From positions 1,134,883-1,198,882 of the forward strand of contig NZ_KE007306.1 in assembly GCF_000397065.2 (NCBI RefSeq): a stretch of DNA of 64,000 bases, in the 5' to 3' direction. Both the position numbers and the translations under genes were made by a program. The notes beneath the pieces are model-generated. The model had not been told where the DNA came from. It saw only the letters and a list, made by a program, of their open reading frames with translations, and searched no databases. The stretch comes from Marinobacter lipolyticus SM19 (GTDB lineage: Bacteria; Pseudomonadota; Gammaproteobacteria; Pseudomonadales; Oleiphilaceae). Of the stretch, positions 46,028 to 57,143 are shown piece after piece (position 1 is the stretch's first letter; every line of letters starts with the position of its first letter).

Positions 46028-47098
46028 ATGATACAGCTTAATCAGATCTATCTTCTTTTGCTACTGGTAACCGTGCTCCCAGGGTGTTCGACCATTGGCT
46101 ACTACAGCCAGGCGATTAGTGGTCACGTCTCGTTAATGCTGGCCGCTCAGCCGATCGACCACCTGGTGGCCGATCCCGACACCGATACTGAACTGAAACG
46201 CAAGCTGACCCTGGCGAACCAGGCTCGACGCTTCGCCGAGAATCGGCTCGCTCTGCCCACAGGGGATGCCTATACCGACTACTCCGAACTGGGTAGACCC
46301 TGGGTCGTGGTCAACCTCGTGGCGGTACCGGAATTCTCCCTCACCCCCCATCAATGGTGCTATCCGGTACTCGGGTGCCAGGCTTACCGGGGTTATTTCA
46401 ACCTTGACGGGGCACGAACAGAGCAGCGTCAATTCCAAGAACTCGGCTATGACACTTTCATCGGCGGCGTGACCGCCTATTCAACCCTGGGCTGGTTTGA
46501 CGACCCACTCCACAGCGGATTCACGAGCCTGTCCGATGATCGCATGGTCGCACTGATATTCCATGAACTGGCCCATCGAGTGCTCTACATCGACGAAGAC
46601 ACCGCGTTCAACGAGAGCTTTGCTACCGCCGTGGAACTGGAAGGTCTTCGGCTGTGGCTGGAGAAGCGGGGCGAGGGCAAACAATTCGAAGCCGCAGTGC
46701 AACGTCAGGCACAGCGTAATCAGACCCTGGCCATGGTGGAGAAAACGTCCCGGGAGCTCGAAGCCCTTTACCAACGCAAGGGAGAGCTAACCAGGGACGC
46801 CATGAGGCAGCAAAAAGAACAGCTGTTCGCGGAACTGGTCAGCGAATACAACCGGCGGGCCATGCACTGGGAGGAGCCCGGGCCATTGGGGAAACAGCTT
46901 GAGTCACTCAACAACGCCAACATTGCCCTGTTCCGTCAATACAACCAGTACGTCCCGGGCTTTCGACAATTGCTGAAAGAACAGGATTACCGCTTTGACG
47001 ACTTTTTTGACCGGGTCATGGCGCTGTCTGAACAGGACGAAGAACAACGTGTACAGATACTCGAGCAGCTATCACAGCGCTTTGACGAATACCTTTGA
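46028..47098 (+). CDS. Putative aminopeptidase lipoprotein (HEXXH)
   Basis: 356 residues. A lipoprotein signal (VTVLPGCST) leads into a PF10023-type predicted aminopeptidase: zinc motif HELAH in LIFHELAHRVLY, followed by NESFATAVE with a possible third ligand glutamate, and the family's YFNLDGA and GGVTAYSTLGWFDDP. It is probably anchored to the outer membrane facing the periplasm. The substrate is unknown. The 3' end overlaps argA by 27 bp on the opposite strand. Confidence 0.87.
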   Translation: MIQLNQIYLLLLLVTVLPGCSTIGYYSQAISGHVSLMLAAQPIDHLVADPDTDTELKRKLTLANQARRFAENRLALPTGDAYTDYSELGRPWVVVNLVAVPEFSLTPHQWCYPVLGCQAYRGYFNLDGARTEQRQFQELGYDTFIGGVTAYSTLGWFDDPLHSGFTSLSDDRMVALIFHELAHRVLYIDEDTAFNESFATAVELEGLRLWLEKRGEGKQFEAAVQRQAQRNQTLAMVEKTSRELEALYQRKGELTRDAMRQQKEQLFAELVSEYNRRAMHWEEPGPLGKQLESLNNANIALFRQYNQYVPGFRQLLKEQDYRFDDFFDRVMALSEQDEEQRVQILEQLSQRFDEYL

Positions 47099-48379
47099 AT
47101 TACGCTGGGTGTTATACGACGCCAGTTTTGGCCCCGGCAACGCCTGCACTGTAGAGGGCTGGAAGCCCCGCTCCCGGAACCAGTGTTCCGTCTGGGTCGT
47201 CAGCACAAACAACCGCTGAACGCCCTGCCCGCGTGCCAGCTTTTCAACCATTGCGAGTATATCGTCCCCCCGCCCGGAACGACGATAGTTCGGATCCACC
47301 GCAAAGCACGACAACTCACCCGCGCCTTCATCAGGATAATGATACAGCGCGGCGCACCCGACAATGGTGCCGTCCCGCTCTGCGACCACGAACCGGTCAA
47401 TTTCTGTTTCCAGCATCTCCCGCGAGCGGCGCACCAGAATGCCCTGCTCTTCCAGTGGCTGAATCAGTTCCAGCACCCCACCAATATCCTCCACCCGGGC
47501 CTGGCGGATCTGCTCGTAATGGTCACCACTGACCAGCGTACCGGAACCATCACGGGTGAACAGTTCCTCCAGCAGCGCACCGTCATTCACGTAGCTGATG
47601 ATGTGGGACCGCCGCACGCCTTTGACGCAGGCGTCGCAGGCGGCCTTCAGTAATGCCGCATCGTGGCCGGTGACAGCGCCTGCGGCCAGCCGTTCATTGG
47701 CCTGTCGTGCGGACAATTCGCGAATCAGTGAGCCATCAGACTCCAGTAGCCCCTGATCGTCGATGAACATGATCAGCTTTTCAGCCTGCAGGGCCGCCGC
47801 CACCTGACTGCCGACGTCCTCGTAGGACAGGTTGAAGGCGTCTCCGGTGGGGGAATACCCCTGAGGCGGCAACAGGACGATATGACCGAGCTCTAACAGC
47901 TTCTCGATGCCGGCTACATCCACCCGACGAACGCGACCGGTATACCCGAAATCGACACCGTCGAGAACGCCAACCGGGCGCGCAGCCACAAAATTGCCAC
48001 CACTGACGCGAATGCGGGCATTGTGCATGGGCGAATTTACCAGCCCCATGGACAGCTGACTTTCCAGGTATGCTCGCAGCCCGCCGATCGCCTGCAACAC
48101 CAGCGGCAATTGTTGTTCCCGGGTTACTCGCAGATCGCGATGAAATGACGACTCAACCCCGGCTTCATCCAGCCTCTGCTGAATCTGAGGCCTGGCTCCG
48201 AACACGACCACCAGACGCACACCAAGACTGCTCAGTAGCGCGATGTCATGGATAATGTTGATGAAGTTTTCATGGGCGATCGCATCCCCGCCGATGGTCA
48301 ACACCACTGTGCGCCCACGATGGGTGTTGATATAAGGGGAAGAATGGCGGAACCCATGCAGCCAGTCGTTAGATTTCAA
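47072..48379 (-). CDS. argA: N-acetylglutamate synthase ArgA
   Basis: 435 residues. An N-terminal amino-acid-kinase-like domain (about 1-285), which binds arginine for feedback, is joined to a GNAT acetyltransferase domain (about 290-435; VDPNYRRSGRGDDIL is the acetyl-CoA loop). It makes the first committed step of arginine synthesis. The start is TTG 48379, with AGGAG six bases upstream, and WLHGFRHSSPYINTHRG matches ArgA N-termini. It is last in the arg series, 24 bp after argE. Confidence 0.95.
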   Translation of the reverse strand: MKSNDWLHGFRHSSPYINTHRGRTVVLTIGGDAIAHENFINIIHDIALLSSLGVRLVVVFGARPQIQQRLDEAGVESSFHRDLRVTREQQLPLVLQAIGGLRAYLESQLSMGLVNSPMHNARIRVSGGNFVAARPVGVLDGVDFGYTGRVRRVDVAGIEKLLELGHIVLLPPQGYSPTGDAFNLSYEDVGSQVAAALQAEKLIMFIDDQGLLESDGSLIRELSARQANERLAAGAVTGHDAALLKAACDACVKGVRRSHIISYVNDGALLEELFTRDGSGTLVSGDHYEQIRQARVEDIGGVLELIQPLEEQGILVRRSREMLETEIDRFVVAERDGTIVGCAALYHYPDEGAGELSCFAVDPNYRRSGRGDDILAMVEKLARGQGVQRLFVLTTQTEHWFRERGFQPSTVQALPGPKLASYNTQRNSKVFVKAL

Positions 48380-48403
48380 TCGTTTCTCCTGATGACCTGC
48401 ATC

Positions 48404-49573
48404 TTACAGGCAAAACTGTTTGATCAATCCGTTGAGGATACGTACGGTCGGATCAAGCTGCGACAGTTCCAGAAACTCGTCCGGTTGGTGCGCCTGATCA
48501 ATCGATCCTGGCCCCATGACCAGTGTTTCCAGCCCCAGCTTCTGCAGCCAGGGTGCCTCGGTAGCAAACGCCACGGCATGGGCGGTATGACCGGTCAATT
48601 TCTCACAGGCCCTGACCAGCTGCGCATCCGCGGGCGTTTCGAACGGCGGCACGCCATCAAACAACGGCTCAAACACCATGGACAGCTCGCGACGCTCAGC
48701 AACCGGCTGCAGTTTGTCGAGGATTGTCTGGCGCAGGGATGCCATATCCATCCCCGGCAGGGGCCGCAAATCAAAATGCAACTCACAGTTGGCACAGATC
48801 CGGTTGGGATTATCGCCACCATGAATGCATCCCAGGTTCATGGTCGGTACCTCAACCCTGAAATTCGGGTTCCGGTATTTCTCCTGCCAGAAAGAGCGCA
48901 GGGACAATAGCTCTCCCAGCGCTTCGTGCATTCCTTCCAGGGCGTTGCGGCCAAGGGAGGGATCTGAGGAATGACCGGACTGGCCCTCGAACGCCAGCCG
49001 CTCCATCATGATGCCCTTGTGCATTCGTACCGGCCTGAGATTGGTCGGCTCCCCGATTACCGCGTAACGGGCTTGAGGGCGCCCCGCTTCCGCCAGGGCC
49101 CTGGCACCGTTCATCGAGCTTTCCTCATCCGCCGTAGCCAGGATGATCAGCGGCTGCTTCAGATTCTTGTCGGCAAACTCGCGAGCCGCCTCAATGGCGA
49201 GCGGAAAAAACCCTTTCATATCGCAGGTACCCAATCCGTACCATCGATCATCACGCTCGGTCAGGGTGAAAGGGTCGCTCTGCCAGCGCTTATCGTCAAA
49301 AGGCACGGTATCGGTGTGCCCGGACAACACCAACCCACCCGGCCCACTGCCCAGGGTGGCAATCATGTTGAACTTGCCTGGCATGCCAGGCACTTCCATC
49401 AGCTCCACCGAGAACCCCAGCGGCTCCAGCCATTCCGCCAACGTTCTTACTACCGCCTCGTTGCTGTGATCCCAGTCCGGTGTTGCACTGCTGATGGATG
49501 GCAGGGCAATCAGTCGGGTCAGCATCTCGCGGATACCGGGAACCACGTCGGCTTTGTTCGTGGACTCAGACAT
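48404..49573 (-). CDS. argE: Acetylornithine deacetylase ArgE
   Basis: 389 residues, M20 metallopeptidase family. It releases ornithine from N-acetylornithine. Metal ligands are in LSGHTDTVPFD and LGTCDMKGFF, with the catalytic glutamates in ATADEESSM and the ligand in VIGEPTNL. The final histidine ligand is in SIDQAHQPDEFLE. ATG 49573 has AGGA eight bases upstream. An open extension of ten residues is less likely. It sits between an unknown membrane protein gene and argA, so acetyl removal and acetyl addition are coexpressed. Confidence 0.95.
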   Translation of the reverse strand: MSESTNKADVVPGIREMLTRLIALPSISSATPDWDHSNEAVVRTLAEWLEPLGFSVELMEVPGMPGKFNMIATLGSGPGGLVLSGHTDTVPFDDKRWQSDPFTLTERDDRWYGLGTCDMKGFFPLAIEAAREFADKNLKQPLIILATADEESSMNGARALAEAGRPQARYAVIGEPTNLRPVRMHKGIMMERLAFEGQSGHSSDPSLGRNALEGMHEALGELLSLRSFWQEKYRNPNFRVEVPTMNLGCIHGGDNPNRICANCELHFDLRPLPGMDMASLRQTILDKLQPVAERRELSMVFEPLFDGVPPFETPADAQLVRACEKLTGHTAHAVAFATEAPWLQKLGLETLVMGPGSIDQAHQPDEFLELSQLDPTVRILNGLIKQFCL

Positions 49574-49599
49574 ATCAGAATTCCTGGCCCGTTCAGGGG

Positions 49600-50841
49600 T
49601 CACCGGGTCTGGCCACGCTGCCAGACCTCAAACATATCGATTGCACGAATCATCATTGGATAGGCGATTTCGCCACCACCGACCGTTCGGGCAACCTCCA
49701 GGGTCTGCTCGCCTACACTAACCAGCCGGCCCTCAACCACATTGTCATTGGACAGCGTAACTCTCACTGTGTGCCCAATCCAACGGCCGGCTTTCGCCAC
49801 CTCCGCAGGGTACCAACCAGCCATCCGGTTATTCGTGTCTTCCGGTACTACAGGCTGCAATGCCTTCTCGGAAACCACCGGCTCCGGTGGTTCAACCTCC
49901 TTCAAATAGACATCCGGCACCGCCTGACCATTGTAACTGACCCGCAGCCCGAGGGGGCGTTCCTGCTCGACACGCTGCACGGGTACGCCAACGATTGGCT
50001 GTTCGGGATCCAGCACTAACGTCAGTTCACCACCCTCGGTCAACCACTGCCGGTATAGTGCCAGCAACTGGGCACTGGCTTCGTAGCCGCGGGCATTCAA
50101 TGCCTGGCGGAAGGCATCCATGACGATACTGGTCCATTCGGTGGTCGCCACCGAGGACTCACGGGCACAGTAGGCTGCAACCCGGCGCATCAGACCACCG
50201 TCGCGTAGGGTCACGGTCATCGGACCGTCACCGCCCTGCACCATTCGTTCGCGATTCATGACGTCCACCCGCGCCCCGGGCCAGTTGATCTCCAGGCTAC
50301 CGGTGCTCGCAGTCGTCAGTTCCAGATACAACCGTTCAGGAGTTTGACGGATCAGGGCTTCACCGGCGATGCCATTCACGCCCATGCGGACAAGGTCTCC
50401 GCTCCCCAACTGCTGGCGATGGTCGGGACCACACACGGGGGCAAACAACGCCGGGGTCGCCTCTCCGGAAGTGGTGACCCAGTTACGGAACATCGTCGCT
50501 TCCAGGCTCAATTCGACATTTTCGGCCCGCAGGGACCAGGCGGCCGGCACACGGCCAGGGTCCGCCAGAACCATCAGGAGTGCCAGCGGCGAGCCTGCAT
50601 CAAACACCAGCCGGCCGATGTCCACCGACTGTGCCAGGCGGAAGTCCTGATAACTGGCACCGATCAACAACAGACGTCCTTCTATTCCGGAGCTGATCCT
50701 GCCCCGCTCAATGACCCCGATGCTCTCCATCGCATCCCTGGCTTCAGCCAGACGCTGGTCAGCCAGCCACCAGACCGCCGCCTTGAACAACAGCCAGCCC
50801 AGCAGAACCACAACAACAATAAAGGTCAGCAGGCGTTTCAT
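49600..50841 (-). CDS. Uncharacterised membrane-anchored protein with C-terminal small-barrel-like segment
   Basis: 413 residues. One N-terminal membrane helix (about 4-26) anchors a large, presumably periplasmic beta-rich part with a CGPDHRQQL segment and no known motif. The last 60 residues (NDNVVEGRLVSVGEQTLEV...) look like a small Sm-like beta barrel, which is inference from pattern alone. AAGGA precedes ATG 50841. It lies between argB and argE in a row of arginine genes. I recall an unnamed gene near argA/argE in Pseudomonas, but its role is unknown. Confidence 0.75.
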   Translation of the reverse strand: MKRLLTFIVVVVLLGWLLFKAAVWWLADQRLAEARDAMESIGVIERGRISSGIEGRLLLIGASYQDFRLAQSVDIGRLVFDAGSPLALLMVLADPGRVPAAWSLRAENVELSLEATMFRNWVTTSGEATPALFAPVCGPDHRQQLGSGDLVRMGVNGIAGEALIRQTPERLYLELTTASTGSLEINWPGARVDVMNRERMVQGGDGPMTVTLRDGGLMRRVAAYCARESSVATTEWTSIVMDAFRQALNARGYEASAQLLALYRQWLTEGGELTLVLDPEQPIVGVPVQRVEQERPLGLRVSYNGQAVPDVYLKEVEPPEPVVSEKALQPVVPEDTNNRMAGWYPAEVAKAGRWIGHTVRVTLSNDNVVEGRLVSVGEQTLEVARTVGGGEIAYPMMIRAIDMFEVWQRGQTR

Positions 50842-50913
50842 TCATTTATCCTTGTGTCCGACCGGGATTGGCCCGCCAGACTGCACCACCACATGCCAGC
50901 TCTGAGGGCTGTT

Positions 50914-51831
<918 letters not shown>

Positions 51832-51835
51832 TCAA

Positions 51836-54457
51836 TTAAAAGTCTGCACGAAGGTCAGGAGCGACTATCTTCAGCTGGTCGCGGAAAACGCTCTTGATCC
51901 GCTCCAGAGCCTCTTCGGTTTCTGCCTCAAACCGGAGCACCAACACCGGTGTGGTGTTGGAAGCACGACACAGGCCCCAGCCATCGGCGTAATCCACCCG
52001 GATTCCATCAATGGTGCTGATGCTACCATCACCGAATTTACCCTCGCTGCCCAGACGCTCCACCAACTGGAACTTACTGTCTTCAGTGACTTCGACATTC
52101 AGTTCCGGGGTACTGATATCTTCCGGGAAGTCCTCGAACACCTCGTCACTGTGACGATCCTCAACCCCGAGGATCTCCAGCAGACGCGCCGCCGAGTAAA
52201 GACCATCATCAAATCCATACCAGCGCTCACCAAAGAAGATGTGCCCGCTCATCTCTCCGGCCAGCAGAGCTCCGGTTTCCTTCATCTTGGCCTTCATCAG
52301 GGAATGACCGGTTTTCCACATGATCGGGCGACCGCCCGCCTCGGAAATCACCCCTGCCAGACGCCGACTGCACTTCACGTCATACAACACATCGGCGCCA
52401 GGATTGCGGGACACGACATCCCTGGCAAACAGCATCAACAGACGGTCAGGCCAGATAATCTTGCCACTGTTGGTGACCACCCCGAGGCGATCCCCATCAC
52501 CATCAAATGCAAGCCCAATATCCGCTTGTTCAGACTTCACCCGTGCAATCAGGTCCACCAGGTTGTCAGGCTTACCCGGATCCGGATGATGATTGGGGAA
52601 ATCGCCATCCACCTCACAGTAGAGAGGAATCACCTCACAGCCAAGCTCTTCCACCAATATGGGTGCGAGTTCACCGGCAATACCGTTGCCAGCGTCAAGC
52701 ACCACTTTCAATGGCGCGGCGACGGCAATGTCCCCGACGATCCTGTCCAGATAGGCACGACGTACATCTTCCGACGATTGTGCGCCCTGACCGCTGACCA
52801 AGTCTCCGGTCTGGGTGCGCTGGTAAAGCTTCTGGATGGCGTCCCCGGAGAGTGTGTCTCCCCCCAGCATAATTTTCAGGCCGTTATAGTTGGCGGGGTT
52901 ATGGCTTCCAGTCACCATGACACCAGACCCGGTTTGCAGGTGATGGGTGGCAAAATACAACACCGGTGTGGGTACGGCGCCCACGTGAATCACGTTACAT
53001 CCGGCAGACATAATGCCCCGTGCCAGGGCGTCGGCCAGATCCGGACTCGAATGCCGCCCGTCATAACCAATACAAAGGCTGTCTATGCCACGCTCTGCTG
53101 CTTCACTGCCGATGGCCCGGCCAATAACCTGAACGATCTCCTCCGACAGGGTTTCGCCGACAATACCCCGAATGTCATAGGCACGGAAGATGCCTGCTGA
53201 TATGTCGACCTGGGGCAGAGTCACTTCCTCCACTGCAGGGGCATTCGAATCATCGTCATCAGCGCCACTTCCGAGGCCCAGGACATCATCGTCACCGTCC
53301 AGCATGTCGATATCCAGCATGTCCTTGTCCTGGAACAACGGCTCATCAGTGGCGCTGTCTTCTCCCTCCGGAGTACCGGAACGCGTGGACTCCCCCTTCT
53401 TGACCACACGCTTATCCACCATCCGGGACAAGCGATGCAGCACCTCCCCCATTGAAGCCACCAGATCCCACTTCAATACTGGCAACTTGAGCCGCTCACC
53501 ACTAAACACCTTATGGGCCCACTGGGTCAGTACCGATATATCCTGACGGAGACTGCGCTGGGCATTCCCCAGCACTACCCAGACCACAATGGCGGCGACC
53601 AGGGCCGGAACCAGGATCAGGATCATGGCCAGGACGGCATTCAACACTGGCGCGGGCAACGAAGCGGGCTGGTAGCTGAGAGACCACCCCGGCGCAGCCA
53701 GTGCCTGCTCCACCGTATCGCCACTACCAGTACCCCTGCTGACCACCACACGGGAAGAGCCATTGACACTTTGTACCAGCGCCATTTTTCCGCCCAGCTC
53801 ACGATTATTCACCGCCAGCAACGGCTGCAATTCGGACGCATCAAAGACCACCAGCATGCTGCCCGCCATGGCGCGGTTTTCGGGCTTGCGGATGGCGGCT
53901 GCCATCTGGAAGTACCACTGGCCGTCCCGCGGGAAGGCGTCGGGGTGAAGCGGCTTGCCGGATTCAGCCCGGCGTGCCAGGTCCAGGCCGGCAAAACCGA
54001 GGGTGTCAGAGCCACCAGTCCTGCGCGGGATATCTCCGTAGGGAAACAGGTGAACGGCCCGGACGTCCGGAAGGGTGCGGCCGAGTTCCTCAGCCACGGC
54101 ATCTATCCCCTCACCGCTGTCGAGGGCCTCACGTACATGGCGCTGGACAGCAAGGCCTTCTACTGCAGATTGCAAGACAGCAAGGTGTTGGTTCATCCGA
54201 CTGGCAGCTGCAACAACCTCCTGTGCCGCCAGACTGTCAGCGCGGCGCAATTCCGCTGGACCCAGCACCAGCAGATAGAGCAGGGCTGCTGCCAGCAGTC
54301 CTGCCAAAAGCACTGCGGCAGCCTGGACACCAGCCACGGCTCCCAGCCGCTTCAAGCGAGGCCCTTTGGCTTCCCGGCTTTTCAGCTTCTGCTTGCCAGC
54401 CGGCTGACCCGCTGTCTCCGTGGCAGCTTCGTCCGATTTCTTCCTACCCAGCTTCAT
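51836..54457 (-). CDS. algC: Membrane-anchored phosphomannomutase/phosphoglucomutase AlgC
   Basis: 873 residues. The C-terminal half (about 410-873) is a complete phosphohexomutase: phosphoserine Ser518 in TGSHNP, metal loop DGDGDRLG, sugar-recognition GEMSGHIFFGERW and a C-terminal phosphate-binding domain. The N-terminal 400 residues contain two membrane helices (about 42-66 and 270-295) around a periplasmic region, then an acidic linker rich in aspartate. It supplies mannose-1-P or glucose-1-P for surface polysaccharide. ATG 54457 (MKLGRKKSD) has AGGA upstream. The longer frame is not supported. Confidence 0.93.
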   Translation of the reverse strand: MKLGRKKSDEAATETAGQPAGKQKLKSREAKGPRLKRLGAVAGVQAAAVLLAGLLAAALLYLLVLGPAELRRADSLAAQEVVAAASRMNQHLAVLQSAVEGLAVQRHVREALDSGEGIDAVAEELGRTLPDVRAVHLFPYGDIPRRTGGSDTLGFAGLDLARRAESGKPLHPDAFPRDGQWYFQMAAAIRKPENRAMAGSMLVVFDASELQPLLAVNNRELGGKMALVQSVNGSSRVVVSRGTGSGDTVEQALAAPGWSLSYQPASLPAPVLNAVLAMILILVPALVAAIVVWVVLGNAQRSLRQDISVLTQWAHKVFSGERLKLPVLKWDLVASMGEVLHRLSRMVDKRVVKKGESTRSGTPEGEDSATDEPLFQDKDMLDIDMLDGDDDVLGLGSGADDDDSNAPAVEEVTLPQVDISAGIFRAYDIRGIVGETLSEEIVQVIGRAIGSEAAERGIDSLCIGYDGRHSSPDLADALARGIMSAGCNVIHVGAVPTPVLYFATHHLQTGSGVMVTGSHNPANYNGLKIMLGGDTLSGDAIQKLYQRTQTGDLVSGQGAQSSEDVRRAYLDRIVGDIAVAAPLKVVLDAGNGIAGELAPILVEELGCEVIPLYCEVDGDFPNHHPDPGKPDNLVDLIARVKSEQADIGLAFDGDGDRLGVVTNSGKIIWPDRLLMLFARDVVSRNPGADVLYDVKCSRRLAGVISEAGGRPIMWKTGHSLMKAKMKETGALLAGEMSGHIFFGERWYGFDDGLYSAARLLEILGVEDRHSDEVFEDFPEDISTPELNVEVTEDSKFQLVERLGSEGKFGDGSISTIDGIRVDYADGWGLCRASNTTPVLVLRFEAETEEALERIKSVFRDQLKIVAPDLRADF

Positions 54458-54563
54458 AGTCCATCCTGTACTTATATTATTCGCCCGCGGCATTGAGTTA
54501 CCCAAGTATAGACGTCGGGCAATGTCTCCGCGTTTACAGACTGTTACCGGCTCCGTTACCCCG

Positions 54564-55025
54564 TCAGAGGGTCCCCGTTGACCCAAAACCACCGGCGCCG
54601 CGGACGCTGGCATCAAACGACTCCACCACTTCGAAATCGGCCTGTACAACTGGCACCAGCACCAGTTGTGCCAGACGCTCCCCGACATCCACAGTGAAGT
54701 CGCTTTGCCCCCGGTTCCAGCAGGACACCATAAGCTCGCCCTGGTAATCGGAATCAATCAGTCCCACCAGGTTACCCAGTACGATGCCGTGCTTATGCCC
54801 CAGACCGCTGCGGGGCAGAATCATGGCCGCCAGTGATGGATCGGCAATATGGATGGAAAGCCCGGTCCTGATCAGCTGGGTATCTCCGGGCTTCAAGGTT
54901 AACGGTTCGTCCAGGCAGGCCCTCAGGTCCAGCCCTGCCGATCCGGCCGTGGCGTATTCCGGAAACGCAATGCTGTCCCCGATGCGTGGGTCCAGAATGC
55001 GGACCTGGAAAGTTTGTCGTGTCAT
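54564..55025 (-). CDS. dut: Deoxyuridine 5'-triphosphate nucleotidohydrolase
   Basis: 153 residues, trimeric dUTPase. It turns dUTP into dUMP and pyrophosphate. The five motifs are visible: [41 protein letters not shown] and the C-terminal [13 protein letters not shown] 55025 with AGGAA five bases upstream gives [17 protein letters not shown] second ATG at 55052 overlapping the coaBC stop as ATGA would add nine residues and has a weaker ribosome site. coaBC-dut is a conserved pair. Confidence 0.96.
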   Translation of the reverse strand: MTRQTFQVRILDPRIGDSIAFPEYATAGSAGLDLRACLDEPLTLKPGDTQLIRTGLSIHIADPSLAAMILPRSGLGHKHGIVLGNLVGLIDSDYQGELMVSCWNRGQSDFTVDVGERLAQLVLVPVVQADFEVVESFDASVRGAGGFGSTGTL

Positions 55026-55048
55026 GGAATTTCCTGTGCGAAGGTCTG

Positions 55049-56236
55049 TCATTGAATCTGTTCGGCAATCAGTGCCACCAACTGGCGAGCGATGGCTGCT
55101 TTGCTTTCCGGCCCGAGGACCTGCTGCCCCGAACGCCAGAACACCGTGACGGCATTATCATCGCTGTTGAATCCGATCCCGGGCGTCGATACATCGTTGG
55201 CCACAATCATGTTCAGCTTCTTGCGCTGCATCTTATCCCGGGCATAGTGTTCCACGTCGCGGGTTTCGGCAGCGAAGCCCACCGTGAACGGCGCATCGGG
55301 ACGGGCCGCGATGGTGGCCAGGGTATCGGGATTGCGCACCAGCGCCAGTGACATGTCCTCGCTGGTTTTCTTGATTTTGTCACCGGCACAGTTATCCGGC
55401 CGGTAATCGGCTACAGCAGCGGTGGCGATGAAAACATCGCAGCCCTCATCCACCGCTTGCCCCGCGGCACTCAGCATGTCATCGGCGGTAACCACCGCAC
55501 GCACGTCCACACCGGTGGGTTCCGGGATCGACACCGGACCGCTGACCAGCACCACCTGAGCGCCGGCATCCCTGGCGGCGGCTGCGATGGCATACCCCAT
55601 TTTCCCGGAACTGTGGTTACTGATGTAGCGAACCGGATCGATCGGCTCACGGGTCGGACCGGCGGTAATAACGACCCGCTTGCCCGACAGAGGCCCGCTG
55701 CAGACTGCGGTAATGCGCTCAAACAATTCCTGGGGTTCCAGCATACGGCCGGGCCCGGTATCCCCACAGGCCTGGGAGCCCTGATCCGGCCCCCAGAGCG
55801 TGACTTGCGGATCCGATTCCAGCAATCCGATGTTGCGCCGGGTCCGGCTGTTATTCCACATGGCCTGGTTCATCGCAGGCGCTACCACGATGGGGGCTTC
55901 GGTAGCACAGCAAAGCGTGGTTAACAGATCGTCCGCCATACCCTGAGCCAGGCGAGCAATAAAGTCGGCAGTCGCGGGGGCAATGACCACCTGATCCGCC
56001 CATTTGGCCAGTTCAATGTGCCCCATGCCCTGTTCCGCTTCCGGGTCCAGAAGTGAAGTGCGTACCGGCTCGCCACTGAGGGCCTGAAAGGTCAAGGGTG
56101 TTACGAAAGCCTCGGCGCCCCGGGTCATCACCACGCGCACCGGGTGCCCGGCTTTCTTCAACAACCGCACCAGTTCCGCACTCTTGTAGGCTGCAATACC
56201 ACCGGTGATCCCCAGCAGAATTCGTTTCGCGGCCAT
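55049..56236 (-). CDS. coaBC: Bifunctional phosphopantothenoylcysteine decarboxylase/synthetase CoaBC
   Basis: 395 residues. The N-terminal flavoprotein domain (CoaC, about 1-180) has [19 protein letters not shown] and the PAMNQAMW motif. The C-terminal CoaB domain (about 185-395) has [18 protein letters not shown] and the KIKK motif. Together they make 4'-phosphopantetheine for CoA. ATG 56236 has GGAG five bases upstream. The frame is open to 56281 without support. Divergent from radC, an arrangement common in gammaproteobacteria. Confidence 0.96.
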   Translation of the reverse strand: MAAKRILLGITGGIAAYKSAELVRLLKKAGHPVRVVMTRGAEAFVTPLTFQALSGEPVRTSLLDPEAEQGMGHIELAKWADQVVIAPATADFIARLAQGMADDLLTTLCCATEAPIVVAPAMNQAMWNNSRTRRNIGLLESDPQVTLWGPDQGSQACGDTGPGRMLEPQELFERITAVCSGPLSGKRVVITAGPTREPIDPVRYISNHSSGKMGYAIAAAARDAGAQVVLVSGPVSIPEPTGVDVRAVVTADDMLSAAGQAVDEGCDVFIATAAVADYRPDNCAGDKIKKTSEDMSLALVRNPDTLATIAARPDAPFTVGFAAETRDVEHYARDKMQRKKLNMIVANDVSTPGIGFNSDDNAVTVFWRSGQQVLGPESKAAIARQLVALIAEQIQ

Positions 56237-56401
56237 AATTGCTCCGTATCCGGCAAAAATAAAAGGTCTATAAGATAGCACGGCAGAAGCCTCCCGGCAG
56301 CCTGCATCCCATGCTAGACTTCCGTCTGCATTTCAGTGGCCTGCGCAGGAAGCGCCGCCACGGTTTTCAAACCATCGCCTGTAAACAGCAAGGACGCGAT
56401 C

Positions 56402-57076
56402 ATGACTACCCACCCCTGGCCTGCGGACGAACGCCCGCGCGAACGGCTACTAGCCCATGGACCCGACAGCCTCTCCGATGCCGAATTACTGGCGATCTTT
56501 CTTCGCACCGGTACCGCCGGCATGCCGGTCATGGATCTGGCGCGACACCTCATCGATGCCTTTGGCGGTCTCCGGGGCCTGATGACAGCCTCCCAGCGGC
56601 AATTCTGCGACGTCAGGGGATTGGGAACGGCCAAATACGCCCAGGTACAGGCGGCCATGGAAATGGCACAAAGGGTGATGGATGAACCTCTCAGGCAGGG
56701 CGACCCCCTTCGCTCCCCGGCAGACACCCGCCGGTTCCTGTGCAGCCGTCTTGGCACCTACCCCCACGAAGTGTTCGCTGGCCTGTTTCTGGATAACCGG
56801 CACCGCGTGATCCAGTACCGGGAACTGTTTCGCGGCACCATTGACGGCGCTGCAGTATATCCGAGGGAGGTAGTCCGCCAAGCTTTGGAGTATAATGCCG
56901 CTGCGGTCATTTTTGCCCACAATCATCCATCGGGTGTTGCCGAGCCCAGTCAGGCAGATATTGCCCTGACCGGACGCCTCAAGGAGGCTCTTGGCCTGGT
57001 GGATATCAGGGTTCTTGACCATATGGTTATCGGCCACGGTGATGTAATATCCCTGGCTGAACGGGGACTGATGTAA
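56402..57076 (+). CDS. radC: RadC family JAB-domain protein
   Basis: 224 residues. A helix-hairpin-helix region ([29 protein letters not shown]) precedes an MPN/JAB metalloprotease-like domain with [14 protein letters not shown], the JAMM zinc motif. The family was once linked to DNA repair, but that role has been disputed. AAGGA lies seven bases before ATG 56402. It precedes rpmB-rpmG, as in many gammaproteobacteria, with a separate promoter between. Confidence 0.93.
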   Translation: MTTHPWPADERPRERLLAHGPDSLSDAELLAIFLRTGTAGMPVMDLARHLIDAFGGLRGLMTASQRQFCDVRGLGTAKYAQVQAAMEMAQRVMDEPLRQGDPLRSPADTRRFLCSRLGTYPHEVFAGLFLDNRHRVIQYRELFRGTIDGAAVYPREVVRQALEYNAAAVIFAHNHPSGVAEPSQADIALTGRLKEALGLVDIRVLDHMVIGHGDVISLAERGLM

Positions 57077-57099
57077 GCCAGCCTGGGCCAGATCCAAAA

Positions 57100-57143
57100 A
57101 ACTGGCCAAATTCCCAACAATTTTTTGCGTTGGGGGGCCAGTT
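57100..57143. repeat. Inverted repeat between radC and rpmB
   Basis: AACTGGCC (57100-57107) and CCCAAC (57113-57118) pair with GTTGGG (57129-57134) and GGCCAGTT (57136-57143), giving a 14-bp imperfect stem around a T-rich 10-nt loop. It begins 24 bp after the radC stop and overlaps the -35 box of the rpmB promoter, so it may act as a radC terminator, an operator, or both. Confidence 0.6.
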
